From Actinomadura bangladeshensis (lineage in GTDB: Bacteria > Actinomycetota > Actinomycetes > Streptosporangiales > Streptosporangiaceae), in NCBI RefSeq assembly GCF_004348335.1, contig NZ_SMJW01000044.1:1-40590 (forward strand): a stretch of DNA of 40,590 nt. Direction: 5' to 3'. A program made the translations under genes and the position numbers. Below, piece by piece: positions 17,194-24,803 of this stretch. The notes below the pieces were generated by a model that had not been told where the DNA came from, ran no database searches, and was given only the letters and a program-made list of their open reading frames with translations. Positions within the stretch are counted from its first letter, which is position 1, and every line of letters starts with the position of its first letter.

Positions 17194-17607
17194 TTACTCG
17201 GCGTAGGGCTGGTCGTTTCCGCGGGGGCTGTAGCTGAGGCTCCAAACGTAGCCGTCCGGGTCGGCGAAGGTGCCGCCGTACCCGCCCCACGGCAGGGCTC
17301 CGGCGGGCTTGAGGATCGTGGCGCCGGCCTTCCCGGCCTCGGCGATGATCTCGTCCACCCGCGCCTCGCTGCGGACGACGTAGGTGAGGACGAGTCCGCT
17401 GAAGCCGCCGCCCTCCGGGCTGGTGCCCACCTGGTCGGCCAGGCCGTCACGTCCGTAGAAGCCGACGGGCGAGGCCCCGTCGGATTCGAAGAACACCGAG
17501 ATGCCGTAGTCGTCCTTGATCTTCCAGCCGAGCCCCTCGGTGTAGAACCGCTTGGACGCGTCCATGTCCTTGACGCCCAGGAGGATGGAACTGACGTGCG
17601 CTTTCAT
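17194..17607 (-). CDS. VOC family protein (glyoxalase-like)
   Basis: 137 residues with a complete VOC domain: SSILLGVKDMDASKRFYTEG, GLGWKIKDDYGISVFFESDG, the second module at GLVLTYVVRSEARVDEIIAE, and the end GGTFADPDGYVWSLSYSP. The family's DPDG-Y-W ending is intact. The substrate is unknown. AAGGAGACGAG is a good ribosome site. It is divergent from an ECF sigma factor, and the spacer carries a TGTCACA element reading toward this gene, so it may belong to that sigma factor's regulon. Confidence 0.85.
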   Translation of the reverse strand: MKAHVSSILLGVKDMDASKRFYTEGLGWKIKDDYGISVFFESDGASPVGFYGRDGLADQVGTSPEGGGFSGLVLTYVVRSEARVDEIIAEAGKAGATILKPAGALPWGGYGGTFADPDGYVWSLSYSPRGNDQPYAE

Positions 17608-17683
17608 GGCTCGTCTCCTTGATGCTCGAAGTGGTCGCGCCGCCGGAGACCGGCAGCCGGGCCGGCCCGCGGCCGGGCCGGCC

Positions 17684-17746
17684 GGTCACATCGGCGGGGG
17701 TCCGCCGGTCAATCAGTAATGACCGGCTAGACGGAGGAATGTGACA
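17684..17746. promoter_or_regulatory. Divergent ECF41-like promoter candidates
   Basis: ECF41 factors recognise TGTCACA-N16-CGTC. On the plus strand GGTCACA (17684-17690)-N16-GGTC (17707-17710) matches 9 of 11 bases and points to the sigma gene. On the minus strand TGTCACA (17746-17740)-N15-GGTC points to the VOC gene. GTCACAT and ATGTGAC are thus inverted copies around the spacer. Use by the adjacent sigma factor is inference. Confidence 0.4.
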
Positions 17747-17747
17747 G

Positions 17748-18611
17748 ATGGTCGAGCAGGATTGGGTGGGCGAGCGGTTCACCGAGCACCGGGACCGCTT
17801 GCACGCGGTGGCCTACCGGATGCTCGGCTCGCCCGGTGAGGCCGAGGACGCGGTGCAGGAGGCATGGCTGCGGGTCAGCCGCGCCGGCACCGGCCGGGTG
17901 GAGAACCCGGGAGGGTGGCTGACCACGATCGTCGCCCGGGTCTGCCTGAACATGCTCGAAGCGCGCCGGAACCGGCGCGAGGAGCCGGCCGGGGCGCTGC
18001 CGGCCGAGCCGCGCGCGGGCGGCCGCCCGGCCGGGCAGGGCGGCCCGGAGGATGAGGCGCTGCTGGCCGACTCGGTCGGTGTCGCGCTGACGGTGGTGCT
18101 GGACGAGTTGGCTCCGGCCGAGCGGCTCGCGTTCGTCTTGCACGACGTCTTCGCCGTGTCGTTCGCCGAGATCGGGGCCATCCTCGACCGCTCCCCGGCG
18201 GCGGCGCGGCAGCTCGCCAGCCGGGCCCGGCGGCGGGTGCGCGGGGCGGCGGACGCGTCGGTCGCCGCGCGATCGGCGAAGCGGGAGATCGTCGAGGCCT
18301 TCCTGGCCGCCTCCCGCGGCGGGGATTTCGAGGCCCTGCTGGAGCTGCTCGATCCGGGCGCCGTGGTCGGCGACCTGCGCGGCAGCCGGGACGTGGCGAC
18401 CTTCTTCACCGGGCGGGCGCAGGCCGCCCGGCTCGCGCTGGTGGACGGCGTCCCGGTGGCCGTCTGGTCGCACCTGGGCCGGCCCAGGGCGGTCATCTCC
18501 TTCACCGTCGACGACGACAGGATCACCCGGATCGACGTCGACACCGACCTCGACCGGATCCGGGGGCTCGACATCGTCGTCCTTCCCGCCGACGACGAGG
18601 AGCGGCGTTGA
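17748..18611 (+). CDS. ECF sigma factor with SnoaL-like C-terminus (SigJ/ECF41-like)
   Basis: 287 residues. Region 2 at 10-75 (RLHAVAYRMLGSPGEAEDAV, then QEAWLRVSR); region 4 at ~113-165 (LDELAPAERLAFVLHDVFAV, then FAEIGAILDRSPAAARQLAS). A SnoaL-like extension follows (EIVEAFLAASRGGDFEALLE) and ends in VISFTVDDDRITRIDVDTD. In this group the C-terminal domain controls sigma activity in place of an anti-sigma factor. Between LLDPGAVV and GSRDVATFF the protein looks shorter than typical relatives, and the DGGG-type motif is absent, so control may be altered. Its TGA overlaps a TTG start of a VOC gene. Confidence 0.88.
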   Translation: MVEQDWVGERFTEHRDRLHAVAYRMLGSPGEAEDAVQEAWLRVSRAGTGRVENPGGWLTTIVARVCLNMLEARRNRREEPAGALPAEPRAGGRPAGQGGPEDEALLADSVGVALTVVLDELAPAERLAFVLHDVFAVSFAEIGAILDRSPAAARQLASRARRRVRGAADASVAARSAKREIVEAFLAASRGGDFEALLELLDPGAVVGDLRGSRDVATFFTGRAQAARLALVDGVPVAVWSHLGRPRAVISFTVDDDRITRIDVDTDLDRIRGLDIVVLPADDEERR

Positions 18612-18859
18612 ACCACGCGGACTTCAGGCTCTCGTCGTGCGCTCTGGCCGTCCACGACCTGGACGAGGCGGTCGGCTTCTACCGTGACGTGCTCGGCTTC
18701 GAGGTCCACGCCGATGCCGGCCCCGCGGGGACGCGGCGGGTGAGCGTGGGGCCGCCATCACAGCCGGACGTGCGGATCCTCCTCCAATCCCCCGGCGGCG
18801 TCCGCGACTGCGCCTTCCTCGACCCGTCCGGCAACCTTCTGCGTTTCACCGAGCCTTAG
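18608..18859 (+). CDS. VOC protein with large in-frame internal deletion
   Basis: 83 residues starting at TTG within the sigma stop (TTGA). The N-terminus (MNHADFRLSSCALAVHDLDE, FYRDVLGFEV, then SQPDVRILLQSP) and the C-terminus (GVRDCAFLDPSGNLLRFTEP) both match one well-known actinobacterial VOC type of about 130-140 residues. The ~50 residues between them, covering most of the second beta-alpha module, are missing, with the frame kept. It may be a dead remnant or a half-size domain that pairs as an oligomer. Coupling to the sigma gene is retained. Confidence 0.75.
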   Translation: MNHADFRLSSCALAVHDLDEAVGFYRDVLGFEVHADAGPAGTRRVSVGPPSQPDVRILLQSPGGVRDCAFLDPSGNLLRFTEP

Positions 18860-18888
18860 CCGCCCGCCCGCCGGGACCCCTCCAGCTG

Positions 18889-18910
18889 CCGCGGCCTCCG
18901 CCGGCCGCGG
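18889..18910. terminator. Bidirectional terminator hairpin
   Basis: A perfect 8-bp stem CCGCGGCC/GGCCGCGG (18889-18896/18903-18910) with a 6-base loop, between the VOC gene on plus and the end of the long minus-strand operon. It is the probable end of that operon's transcript. Confidence 0.65.
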
Positions 18911-18934
18911 GCCGTGCGGTCGCGCCGGTATCCG

Positions 18935-19966
18935 TCATGGCCCGCGCAGTTCCCGGAGGCCGGCGGCGAGGAGCGCGGGGACGGCCTGCTCGGCCAGCAC
19001 CGAGGTCGCGTCGGCCACCGCGCCCTGCCGCGCCCGGTAGCTGATCCCCTGCGCGATGACGGCCAGTTTGAAGTTGGCCAGGGCCAGGTAGAACGGCCAG
19101 TGGTCCAGGCTGACACCGCGGCGGCGGGCATAGGTCTCGGCGATCGCGTCACCGCCCGGCAGCCGGTCGCTCGCCCATGCCGCGTCGAACCCGAGGATCA
19201 GGTCGAGTTGCCGTTGGCGGTAGACGCACATGAGCGCGATGTCGGTCTGGACGTCGCCGACGGTGGCGAGTTCCCAGTCGACCACCGCGAGCACCTTGGT
19301 GATGTCCTCGCCGTCCAGCAGCGTGTTGTCGATCCGGTAGTCCCCGTGAACCACACCGATGTCCCCCGGCGTGCCCGGGAGCGCGGCGAGCAGCTGTGCG
19401 TGCAGGCGCGTCGCGTCGGTGAGGTCCCGGTCCTTGACCTCGTTCCACTGCCGCCACCAGAGGTGGACCTGGCGCGTCAGGAAACCGTCCGGCCTGCCCA
19501 GGTTTCCGAGCCCGACCTCGGCGGCGTCGACGGAGTGCAGGTCGGCCAGGATCCGTACGAGTTCGGTGACGCAGTCCTCCAGTTCGCGGGAGGTGTGGGC
19601 GTCGAGTTGCGCGCGGGTCCGCAGGACCTGGCCTGGTACGAAGCCCGTGACCGCGAACGGTGCGCCGATGACCGCCGGGTCCTCGCACAGGGCGACCGCC
19701 GCCGGGACCGGGACGGCGCTGTGCTGGAGAGCCTTGATGACCTGCCATTCCCGTGCGACGTCGTGCGCCGACGGGGTGAGGCCGGAGACCGGCGGCCGCC
19801 GGACGACCCACCGGCGGGCGCCGTCGCCGACGATGTAGGTGAGGTTGGACTTTCCACCGCTGACCAGCTCGCCGGTCAGCGGTCCGCTCACGTGCACGCC
19901 CCGGCGTTCGAGGAACGTGTGCACACCCCCGAGGTCGAGGGCGGATGGGTCGGGACTCATGCCCAC
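18935..19966 (-). CDS. APH-like phosphotransferase family protein
   Basis: 343 residues of the aminoglycoside-phosphotransferase/choline-kinase fold, in the branch found beside acyl-CoA metabolism genes (the N-terminal half of ACAD10/11 relatives). GGKSNLTYIVGDG is the glycine loop, VVRRPP contains the nucleotide-binding position, HGDYRIDN at 207-214 is the catalytic loop and VVDWE at 228-232 the metal-binding motif. The substrate is unknown; relatives phosphorylate hydroxy-acyl compounds. It is the last gene of the operon, 25 bases after the TetR stop. Confidence 0.85.
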   Translation of the reverse strand: MGMSPDPSALDLGGVHTFLERRGVHVSGPLTGELVSGGKSNLTYIVGDGARRWVVRRPPVSGLTPSAHDVAREWQVIKALQHSAVPVPAAVALCEDPAVIGAPFAVTGFVPGQVLRTRAQLDAHTSRELEDCVTELVRILADLHSVDAAEVGLGNLGRPDGFLTRQVHLWWRQWNEVKDRDLTDATRLHAQLLAALPGTPGDIGVVHGDYRIDNTLLDGEDITKVLAVVDWELATVGDVQTDIALMCVYRQRQLDLILGFDAAWASDRLPGGDAIAETYARRRGVSLDHWPFYLALANFKLAVIAQGISYRARQGAVADATSVLAEQAVPALLAAGLRELRGP

Positions 19967-19991
19967 CTTCCTGGAGAGGATCTGGTCGCGG

Positions 19992-20636
19992 TCATCGGGG
20001 CTGTTCCCGCGCGGTCGCCCCGCCGATCCCGACGATCGACCGCGCGATCGTCAGGTAGCGCTCGAGGAGCTCCTCGACCGGCAGTGCGCCGTCCGGCCGG
20101 TACCAGGAGGCGACGCCCACGCACAGCGAGGCGATCGCCCGGCTGGCGTCCTTGGGGAACGGCGTCGAGAAGTCGCCGTTCCGCACACCTTCGAGGATCA
20201 CGTGGTCGAGCATGCGCTGCTGCTCGTCCCGTTTGGCGACGTAACGCTCCCGATTGCCGGGCTCAAGACTGCGCAGTTCCGCCGTCGACACCATGGCGCC
20301 GGTGCGCCGGTACATGTGGAACCGCAGCAGCGACTCGACCAGCGCGTCGAACTGCGAGCGGGTGTCGGGCGGTGCGGTCCGCAGCGCCTGGCCGCTGCGG
20401 GTCAGCAGTTCGTCGATGATCGACATCATGAGATCGACGAGGATGTCCTGCTTGGACGGGTAGTAGTGGTAGACACCCGGCACGGACAGGCCGGACCGGC
20501 GCGACAGGGTGCGCGTCGTGGTGCCGTGGTAACCGTTCTCGGAGAACGCTTGCAGGGCGGCGTCGAGGATACGCGGGAGCTTGAGGGGCCCATACTCCCG
20601 CCAGTCGGGCTCGGAGGACATCGGCTCGGTCGTCAC
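19992..20636 (-). CDS. TetR-family regulator (KstR2-like) of the operon
   Basis: 214 residues. The HTH is seen as RILDAALQAFSENGYHGTTT, RTLSRRSGLSVPGVYHYYPS and KQDILVDLMMSIIDELL; the C-terminal part (TETR_C_33/KstR2-like) has SLLRFHMYRRTGAMVSTAEL and YVAKRDEQQRMLDHVILEGV. Related regulators sense acyl-CoA or acid intermediates and repress catabolic genes. It begins one base after the ligase stop, in the operon. The perfect palindrome at 27804-27819 is a natural candidate for its operator. Confidence 0.88.
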   Translation of the reverse strand: MTTEPMSSEPDWREYGPLKLPRILDAALQAFSENGYHGTTTRTLSRRSGLSVPGVYHYYPSKQDILVDLMMSIIDELLTRSGQALRTAPPDTRSQFDALVESLLRFHMYRRTGAMVSTAELRSLEPGNRERYVAKRDEQQRMLDHVILEGVRNGDFSTPFPKDASRAIASLCVGVASWYRPDGALPVEELLERYLTIARSIVGIGGATAREQPR

Positions 20637-20637
20637 C

Positions 20638-22656
20638 TCACTGATCGTGGGTCGGGGGGGATGCGCTGTTCATATGATCACGGACACGCCGCCGCGTCCG
20701 TGCGGACTCGATGAGCTCGTCGAGGGCCTCCGGGTCGTCGACGGCGCCGCGGTTGACCGCGCCGTCCGCGTCGGCGCCCTGCAGGATGCGTTTGACCGGG
20801 ACCTCCAGGCGCTTGCCGGTCTTGGTGTGCGGCAGCCGGGCCAGCGGGATCACCTCGTCGGGCACGTGCCGCGGCGAGGCCCGCTCGGTGATGCGCCGGC
20901 GGATCAGGTCGGCGAGGCCGGCCGGGTCCTGCTCGCCGTGCGGGACGACGAAGAGCGGCATCCAGTAGCCGCCGTCCGGTTCCTCGACGCCCACGACGAG
21001 GGCGTCCTCGACCTGCGGCATATCGCTGATGGCGTCGTAGATCTCCGCCGAGCCCAGCCGGACCCCGTGCCGGTTCATCGTCGCGTCCGAGCGCCCGAGG
21101 ATCACGACGGTGCCGCGCTCGGTGAGCACGGTCAGGTCCCCGTGGCGCCACACGCCGGGGAACATGTCGAAGTAGGTGTCCCGCAGTCTCGTGCCATCGG
21201 GGTCGTCCCAGAAGCGCAGCGGCATCGACGGCATCGGCTCGGTGATCACCAGTTCCCCCGGTGCGCCGGCGGGGACCTCCCTGCCCTCGGCGTCCCAGAC
21301 CTGGACCGCCGCACCGAGTGCGGGTGCGCAGATCTCGCCGTCGTACACGGGGGTCGTGGGTGCGCTGGCGACGAAGATTCCGACGATGTCGGTGCCACCG
21401 CTCATCGACCCGAGCTGGACCTCGGCGCTGACATGGTCGCGGAACCACTCATTGGCGCCGGCGGGCAGGACCGATCCCGTCGCGCCGACGAGCCGCAGCG
21501 TCGAGAGGTCGAGATCCCTCCCCGGCTCGAGGCCCGCCCGCTGGGAGACTTCGAGATAGCCCGGGCTGGTGCCGAACACGGTGACGCCGAGGTCGGAGAC
21601 GATCCGCCACAACGCGTCGGGGCCGGGCGACGTCGGCCGTCCGTCGTACAGGACGATGGTCGCGCCGTGGAGCAGCCCGCAGACCTGGGCGTTCCACATC
21701 ATCCAGTTGGGCGTGGTGTACCAGAAGAAGACGTCGCCGCGGTCGATGTCCATGTGCAGGCCCGGCGACACCAACTGCTCCAGCAGCACTCCCCCGTGCC
21801 CGTGCACGATTCCCTTGGGCCTGCCGGTCGTACCGGAGGTGAACAGGACCCACAGCGGGTGGTCGAACCCCGCGGCCACACCGGTCGGATCGGGCTCGGC
21901 GGCGAGTGCGTCCGCCCAGGTGCTGACGTCCGGCCCGGCGGCGGGGGCGGCGAGCCCGGCGGTCTCGACGGTGATCGTGTGCCGCAACCCGGGAAGCAGG
22001 TCGCGCAGCCTCCGCGCGTCAGCGCGGCGGTCGTGCACCTTTCCGCCGAACCGGTAGCCGGTGCCGGCGATCAGCACGCGGGGCGACAGCTGCGCCATCC
22101 GGTCCGCGGCCGAGGGCGCCGCGTAGTCGAGGGCCGTCTGCGCCCATACGGCGCCGACCATCGCCGCCGCCACGAACGCGACGACCCCTTCCACGCAGTT
22201 CGGCAGGTATGCCGCGACGCGGTCGCCCGGCTCGACGCCGAGGGCGCGCAGGCGGCCCGCGACGGCGGCGGCCTGCGCGCGCAGCGCGGCGTAGGTGATC
22301 GACGACCGCTCGCCGGTCTCCGCGACCAGGATCACGGCGTCCTGGTCGTCGTCGCCGGCGCGCAGCATGTGCTGCCCGAAATTGAGCGTGCCGCCGGGGA
22401 ACCAGACCGCGCCGGGCATCCGGCGTTCGGCGAGCGCAGCGCGCGGCCGGGTGACCCAGTCGACGGCGAAGAAGTCGGCGACCGCCGCCCAGAACTCCCC
22501 GGGATGGGCGGCCGACCATGCCTGGAGCGCGCGGTAGTCGGTCACATCGCCGAGGCTCGCGCGGCCCTCCGCCTCGAGCCACGTCGCGAACCGCACGATC
22601 CGGCTCTCCCGGACCCGTGCGGGGTCCGGCGCCCAACTGGGCTCGATGGCGGTCAT
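20638..22656 (-). CDS. Acetoacetate-CoA ligase family enzyme
   Basis: 672 residues, the size of acetoacetyl-CoA synthetases, in the ANL superfamily. It has the ACAS_N region (GEFWAAVADFFAVDW), the P-loop FTSGTTGRPKG at 272-282, the A5-like GSMSGGTDIVG, the hinge region WRHGDLTVLTERGTVVILGR and catalytic K615 (HTKTGKRLEVPVK). It would activate a short keto- or carboxylic acid with ATP to its CoA thioester. Acetoacetate is the default for the family, but the true acid here is unknown. It is the fifth gene of the operon. Confidence 0.88.
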   Translation of the reverse strand: MTAIEPSWAPDPARVRESRIVRFATWLEAEGRASLGDVTDYRALQAWSAAHPGEFWAAVADFFAVDWVTRPRAALAERRMPGAVWFPGGTLNFGQHMLRAGDDDQDAVILVAETGERSSITYAALRAQAAAVAGRLRALGVEPGDRVAAYLPNCVEGVVAFVAAAMVGAVWAQTALDYAAPSAADRMAQLSPRVLIAGTGYRFGGKVHDRRADARRLRDLLPGLRHTITVETAGLAAPAAGPDVSTWADALAAEPDPTGVAAGFDHPLWVLFTSGTTGRPKGIVHGHGGVLLEQLVSPGLHMDIDRGDVFFWYTTPNWMMWNAQVCGLLHGATIVLYDGRPTSPGPDALWRIVSDLGVTVFGTSPGYLEVSQRAGLEPGRDLDLSTLRLVGATGSVLPAGANEWFRDHVSAEVQLGSMSGGTDIVGIFVASAPTTPVYDGEICAPALGAAVQVWDAEGREVPAGAPGELVITEPMPSMPLRFWDDPDGTRLRDTYFDMFPGVWRHGDLTVLTERGTVVILGRSDATMNRHGVRLGSAEIYDAISDMPQVEDALVVGVEEPDGGYWMPLFVVPHGEQDPAGLADLIRRRITERASPRHVPDEVIPLARLPHTKTGKRLEVPVKRILQGADADGAVNRGAVDDPEALDELIESARTRRRVRDHMNSASPPTHDQ

Positions 22657-22705
22657 GGTCGGCCTTCTTTCACGGTCGGTGCGTCTCGGAACGGCGGAAC
22701 GCGGC

Positions 22706-23905
22706 TCAGCGCCGCCCGGGTAGGAGCGATCCGCGGGCGAGGACCACGTCGGCGGCGACGGCGACGATGAGGACGGACCCCGTCGCGAAGTACTGCACCT
22801 CCGTCGACAGCCCCAGCAGTTGGACGCCGTTGCTGATCGACCCGATGACCAGGGCGCCGAGCAGCGCCGACCAGATCGATCCGCGCCCGCCGAAGAGGCT
22901 GGTGCCGCCCACGACGGCCGCCGCGATCGCGTTGAGCATCAGCGGGCCGGATCCGGAGGTCACCGATACGCCGAGCTGGCGGGACGCGTCGACCATTCCG
23001 GCGACGGCCGCGCACGCCCCGAGCACCAGGAACGAGTACAGCACCATGCGGCGGACCGGGATGCCGGCGCGCTGGGCCGCCTCGCGGTCGCCGCCCACCG
23101 CGTACAGGTGGATGCCGTAGCGGGTCTGCGTCGTGGCGTACCAGGCGACCAGCAGCATCACCGCGAGGATCAGCAGCGGCATCGGCAGCCCCCGCTGCCG
23201 CGTCAGCGTGAAGACTCCCCCGAGGAGGGCGGCGCCGAGGACCAGGGAGGGCACCACGACGGCGGCCGGCGAAGCCGCCGAACCCGTGGACACCCGCTCC
23301 CGGTGCTGGAACAGCCGGTACGCCGCGAACGCCGCGGTCCCGGCCGCGGCCAGCGCGTAGCTCAGGCCCGCCGGAATCGTCGTACTCGCGATCTTGGCGA
23401 ACGGGGTGGCCGCGACGCTGATCGTGAACTCGGGCGGCAGCACGACGAGGATGAGCCCCTGGAGGATGACCATCCCCCCCAGCGTCACGATCAGCGACGG
23501 CACGCCGAACATGATCACCTGGGCCTCGACGAACGTGACGGCCATGCCGGTGAGGACCGCGGCCGCGATGCCGACCGCCAGCGGCAGGCCGCTGTTGACG
23601 ACCAGCCCGGCGGCCACCGCGGCGCACACCCCCGACAGCACGGCCGAGGACAGGTCGATCTCGCCGACCAGCAGGACGAAGACCACGCCGAGGGCGAGGA
23701 TCGCGGTCGTCACGATCTGCAGGGTGAGGTTGGTGAGGTTCTGGAAGCTGAGATACGCCGAACTCTGGCTGTAGAAGATCGCCCAGATGATCGCCAGCAC
23801 GACGAGTACCGGAACGCTGCGGTGCGTCGCCGACTCGAGCGCCCGGCCGAGCAGGGTGCGGCGGGCCGCCGGCGGGGCGCCGGCGGGGGACGTCGATACG
23901 GTCAC
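22706..23905 (-). CDS. ABC importer permease (XylH/FrcC-like)
   Basis: 399 residues, BPD_transp_2 permease of the sugar-type importers, with about 9-10 hydrophobic helices. Signatures: GVVFVLLVGEIDLSSAVLSG (the family's G.DLSvGs region), MFGVPSLIVTLGGMVILQGL and the cytoplasmic coupling loop YAVGGDREAAQRAGIPVRRM. The position-for-position likeness is to the XylH type with its larger central loop. Starting 13 bases after the ATPase gene, it forms a single-permease importer with the next two genes. Confidence 0.9.
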   Translation of the reverse strand: MTVSTSPAGAPPAARRTLLGRALESATHRSVPVLVVLAIIWAIFYSQSSAYLSFQNLTNLTLQIVTTAILALGVVFVLLVGEIDLSSAVLSGVCAAVAAGLVVNSGLPLAVGIAAAVLTGMAVTFVEAQVIMFGVPSLIVTLGGMVILQGLILVVLPPEFTISVAATPFAKIASTTIPAGLSYALAAAGTAAFAAYRLFQHRERVSTGSAASPAAVVVPSLVLGAALLGGVFTLTRQRGLPMPLLILAVMLLVAWYATTQTRYGIHLYAVGGDREAAQRAGIPVRRMVLYSFLVLGACAAVAGMVDASRQLGVSVTSGSGPLMLNAIAAAVVGGTSLFGGRGSIWSALLGALVIGSISNGVQLLGLSTEVQYFATGSVLIVAVAADVVLARGSLLPGRR

Positions 23906-23918
23906 AGGTCTTCCACCC

Positions 23919-24728
23919 TCAATCGTTCGTCGGCTCGGCCGCGCCGGTCATCGCGCTGACCAGGTCGGACGGCGTGTAGGCGCCGCGCTGGAACTCCGCG
24001 ACCTTGGAGCCGAGCCGCAGGACCACGACCCGGTCGGCGACCTGCCGCACGTCCTTCATGTCGTGCGAGATCACGACCACGCCCCGGCCCTGCTCGCGGA
24101 GGCGGTGGATCAGGTCGAGGACCTCGCCGCGCTGCGAGACGCCGAGGGCCGCGGTCGGCTCGTCGAGCAGCACCACCGCGGGGTCGCTGATCAGCGCACG
24201 GCAGATCGCGATGCCCTGCCGCTGACCGCCCGAGAGCGCGGAGACGGGGGTGCTCAGCGAGCGGAGCCTGACCGAGAGCGACTCCAGCACGCGCAGGGCC
24301 TCCTCCTCCATGAGGTGGCGGCGCACCCGCCGCCCGGACCACACCCCGCCGCGGCGCTCCCTCCCCAGGAAGAGGTTCTGGACGGCGTCGAGGTTGTCGC
24401 ACAGCGACAGGTCCTGGAACACGGTGTGGATCCCGGCCTCCGCCGCGTCCCGAGGCGAGTCCAGGCGCACGGCCTCGCCGCGCACCCGGACCTCGCCCGC
24501 GCTCGGCGACTCCACTCCGGACACGATCTTGACCAGGGTCGACTTCCCCGCGCCGTTGTCGCCGACGAGGGCCACGACCTCGCTTTCGCGTACCGAGATG
24601 TCGACTTCGTGCAGGGCCCGTACGCCACCGAAGTACTTCGAGACCTTCGTGAGTTCAAGCAGGGCGGTCCCCTGCGCTGATCCGCCGTGCGACGGATCGG
24701 AGAGCTGCGGTTCGCTGTCCAGGGCCAT
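23919..24728 (-). CDS. ABC importer ATP-binding protein (FrcA-like)
   Basis: 269 residues with a single nucleotide-binding domain, unlike the double-domain RbsA/XylG. Walker A GDNGAGKST at 56-64, signature ALSGGQRQG, Walker B VVLLDEPTAALG and the H-loop VVVISHDM. It is the energizer of the importer with the permease and lipoprotein next to it. A leader of ~20 residues precedes the ABC domain. The 75-base gap before it contains a strong hairpin that may lower its level relative to the binding protein. Confidence 0.9.
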   Translation of the reverse strand: MALDSEPQLSDPSHGGSAQGTALLELTKVSKYFGGVRALHEVDISVRESEVVALVGDNGAGKSTLVKIVSGVESPSAGEVRVRGEAVRLDSPRDAAEAGIHTVFQDLSLCDNLDAVQNLFLGRERRGGVWSGRRVRRHLMEEEALRVLESLSVRLRSLSTPVSALSGGQRQGIAICRALISDPAVVLLDEPTAALGVSQRGEVLDLIHRLREQGRGVVVISHDMKDVRQVADRVVVLRLGSKVAEFQRGAYTPSDLVSAMTGAAEPTND

Positions 24729-24740
24729 CTTTCCTCCGCG

Positions 24741-24784
24741 GGGCGGCCGGTGGCCGCCGGCCGCCCGATGGCCGCCGGCCGCCC
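24741..24784 (-). promoter_or_regulatory. Intra-operon hairpin between binding protein and ATPase
   Basis: A perfect 10-bp stem GGGCGGCCGG/CCGGCCGCCC (24741-24750/24757-24766) with a 6-base loop. A second copy of the right arm lies at 24775-24784 within an 18-bp direct duplication. Such stems after binding-protein genes often stabilise the upstream mRNA or partly terminate, giving excess binding protein. Confidence 0.5.
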
Positions 24785-24803
24785 GCTGCCGATGGGGTCG
24801 GGG

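Noticed and set aside
16982..17290. 102-codon minus-strand frame between the VOC gene and the DUF1905-YdeI relic
   Set aside because: Arg/Pro-rich with no family; it runs through the terminator stem and the real VOC gene in another frame.
17194..18859. Fusion of the two VOC genes around the sigma factor as one split gene
   Set aside because: They are on opposite strands and belong to different VOC types; the upstream one is complete on its own.
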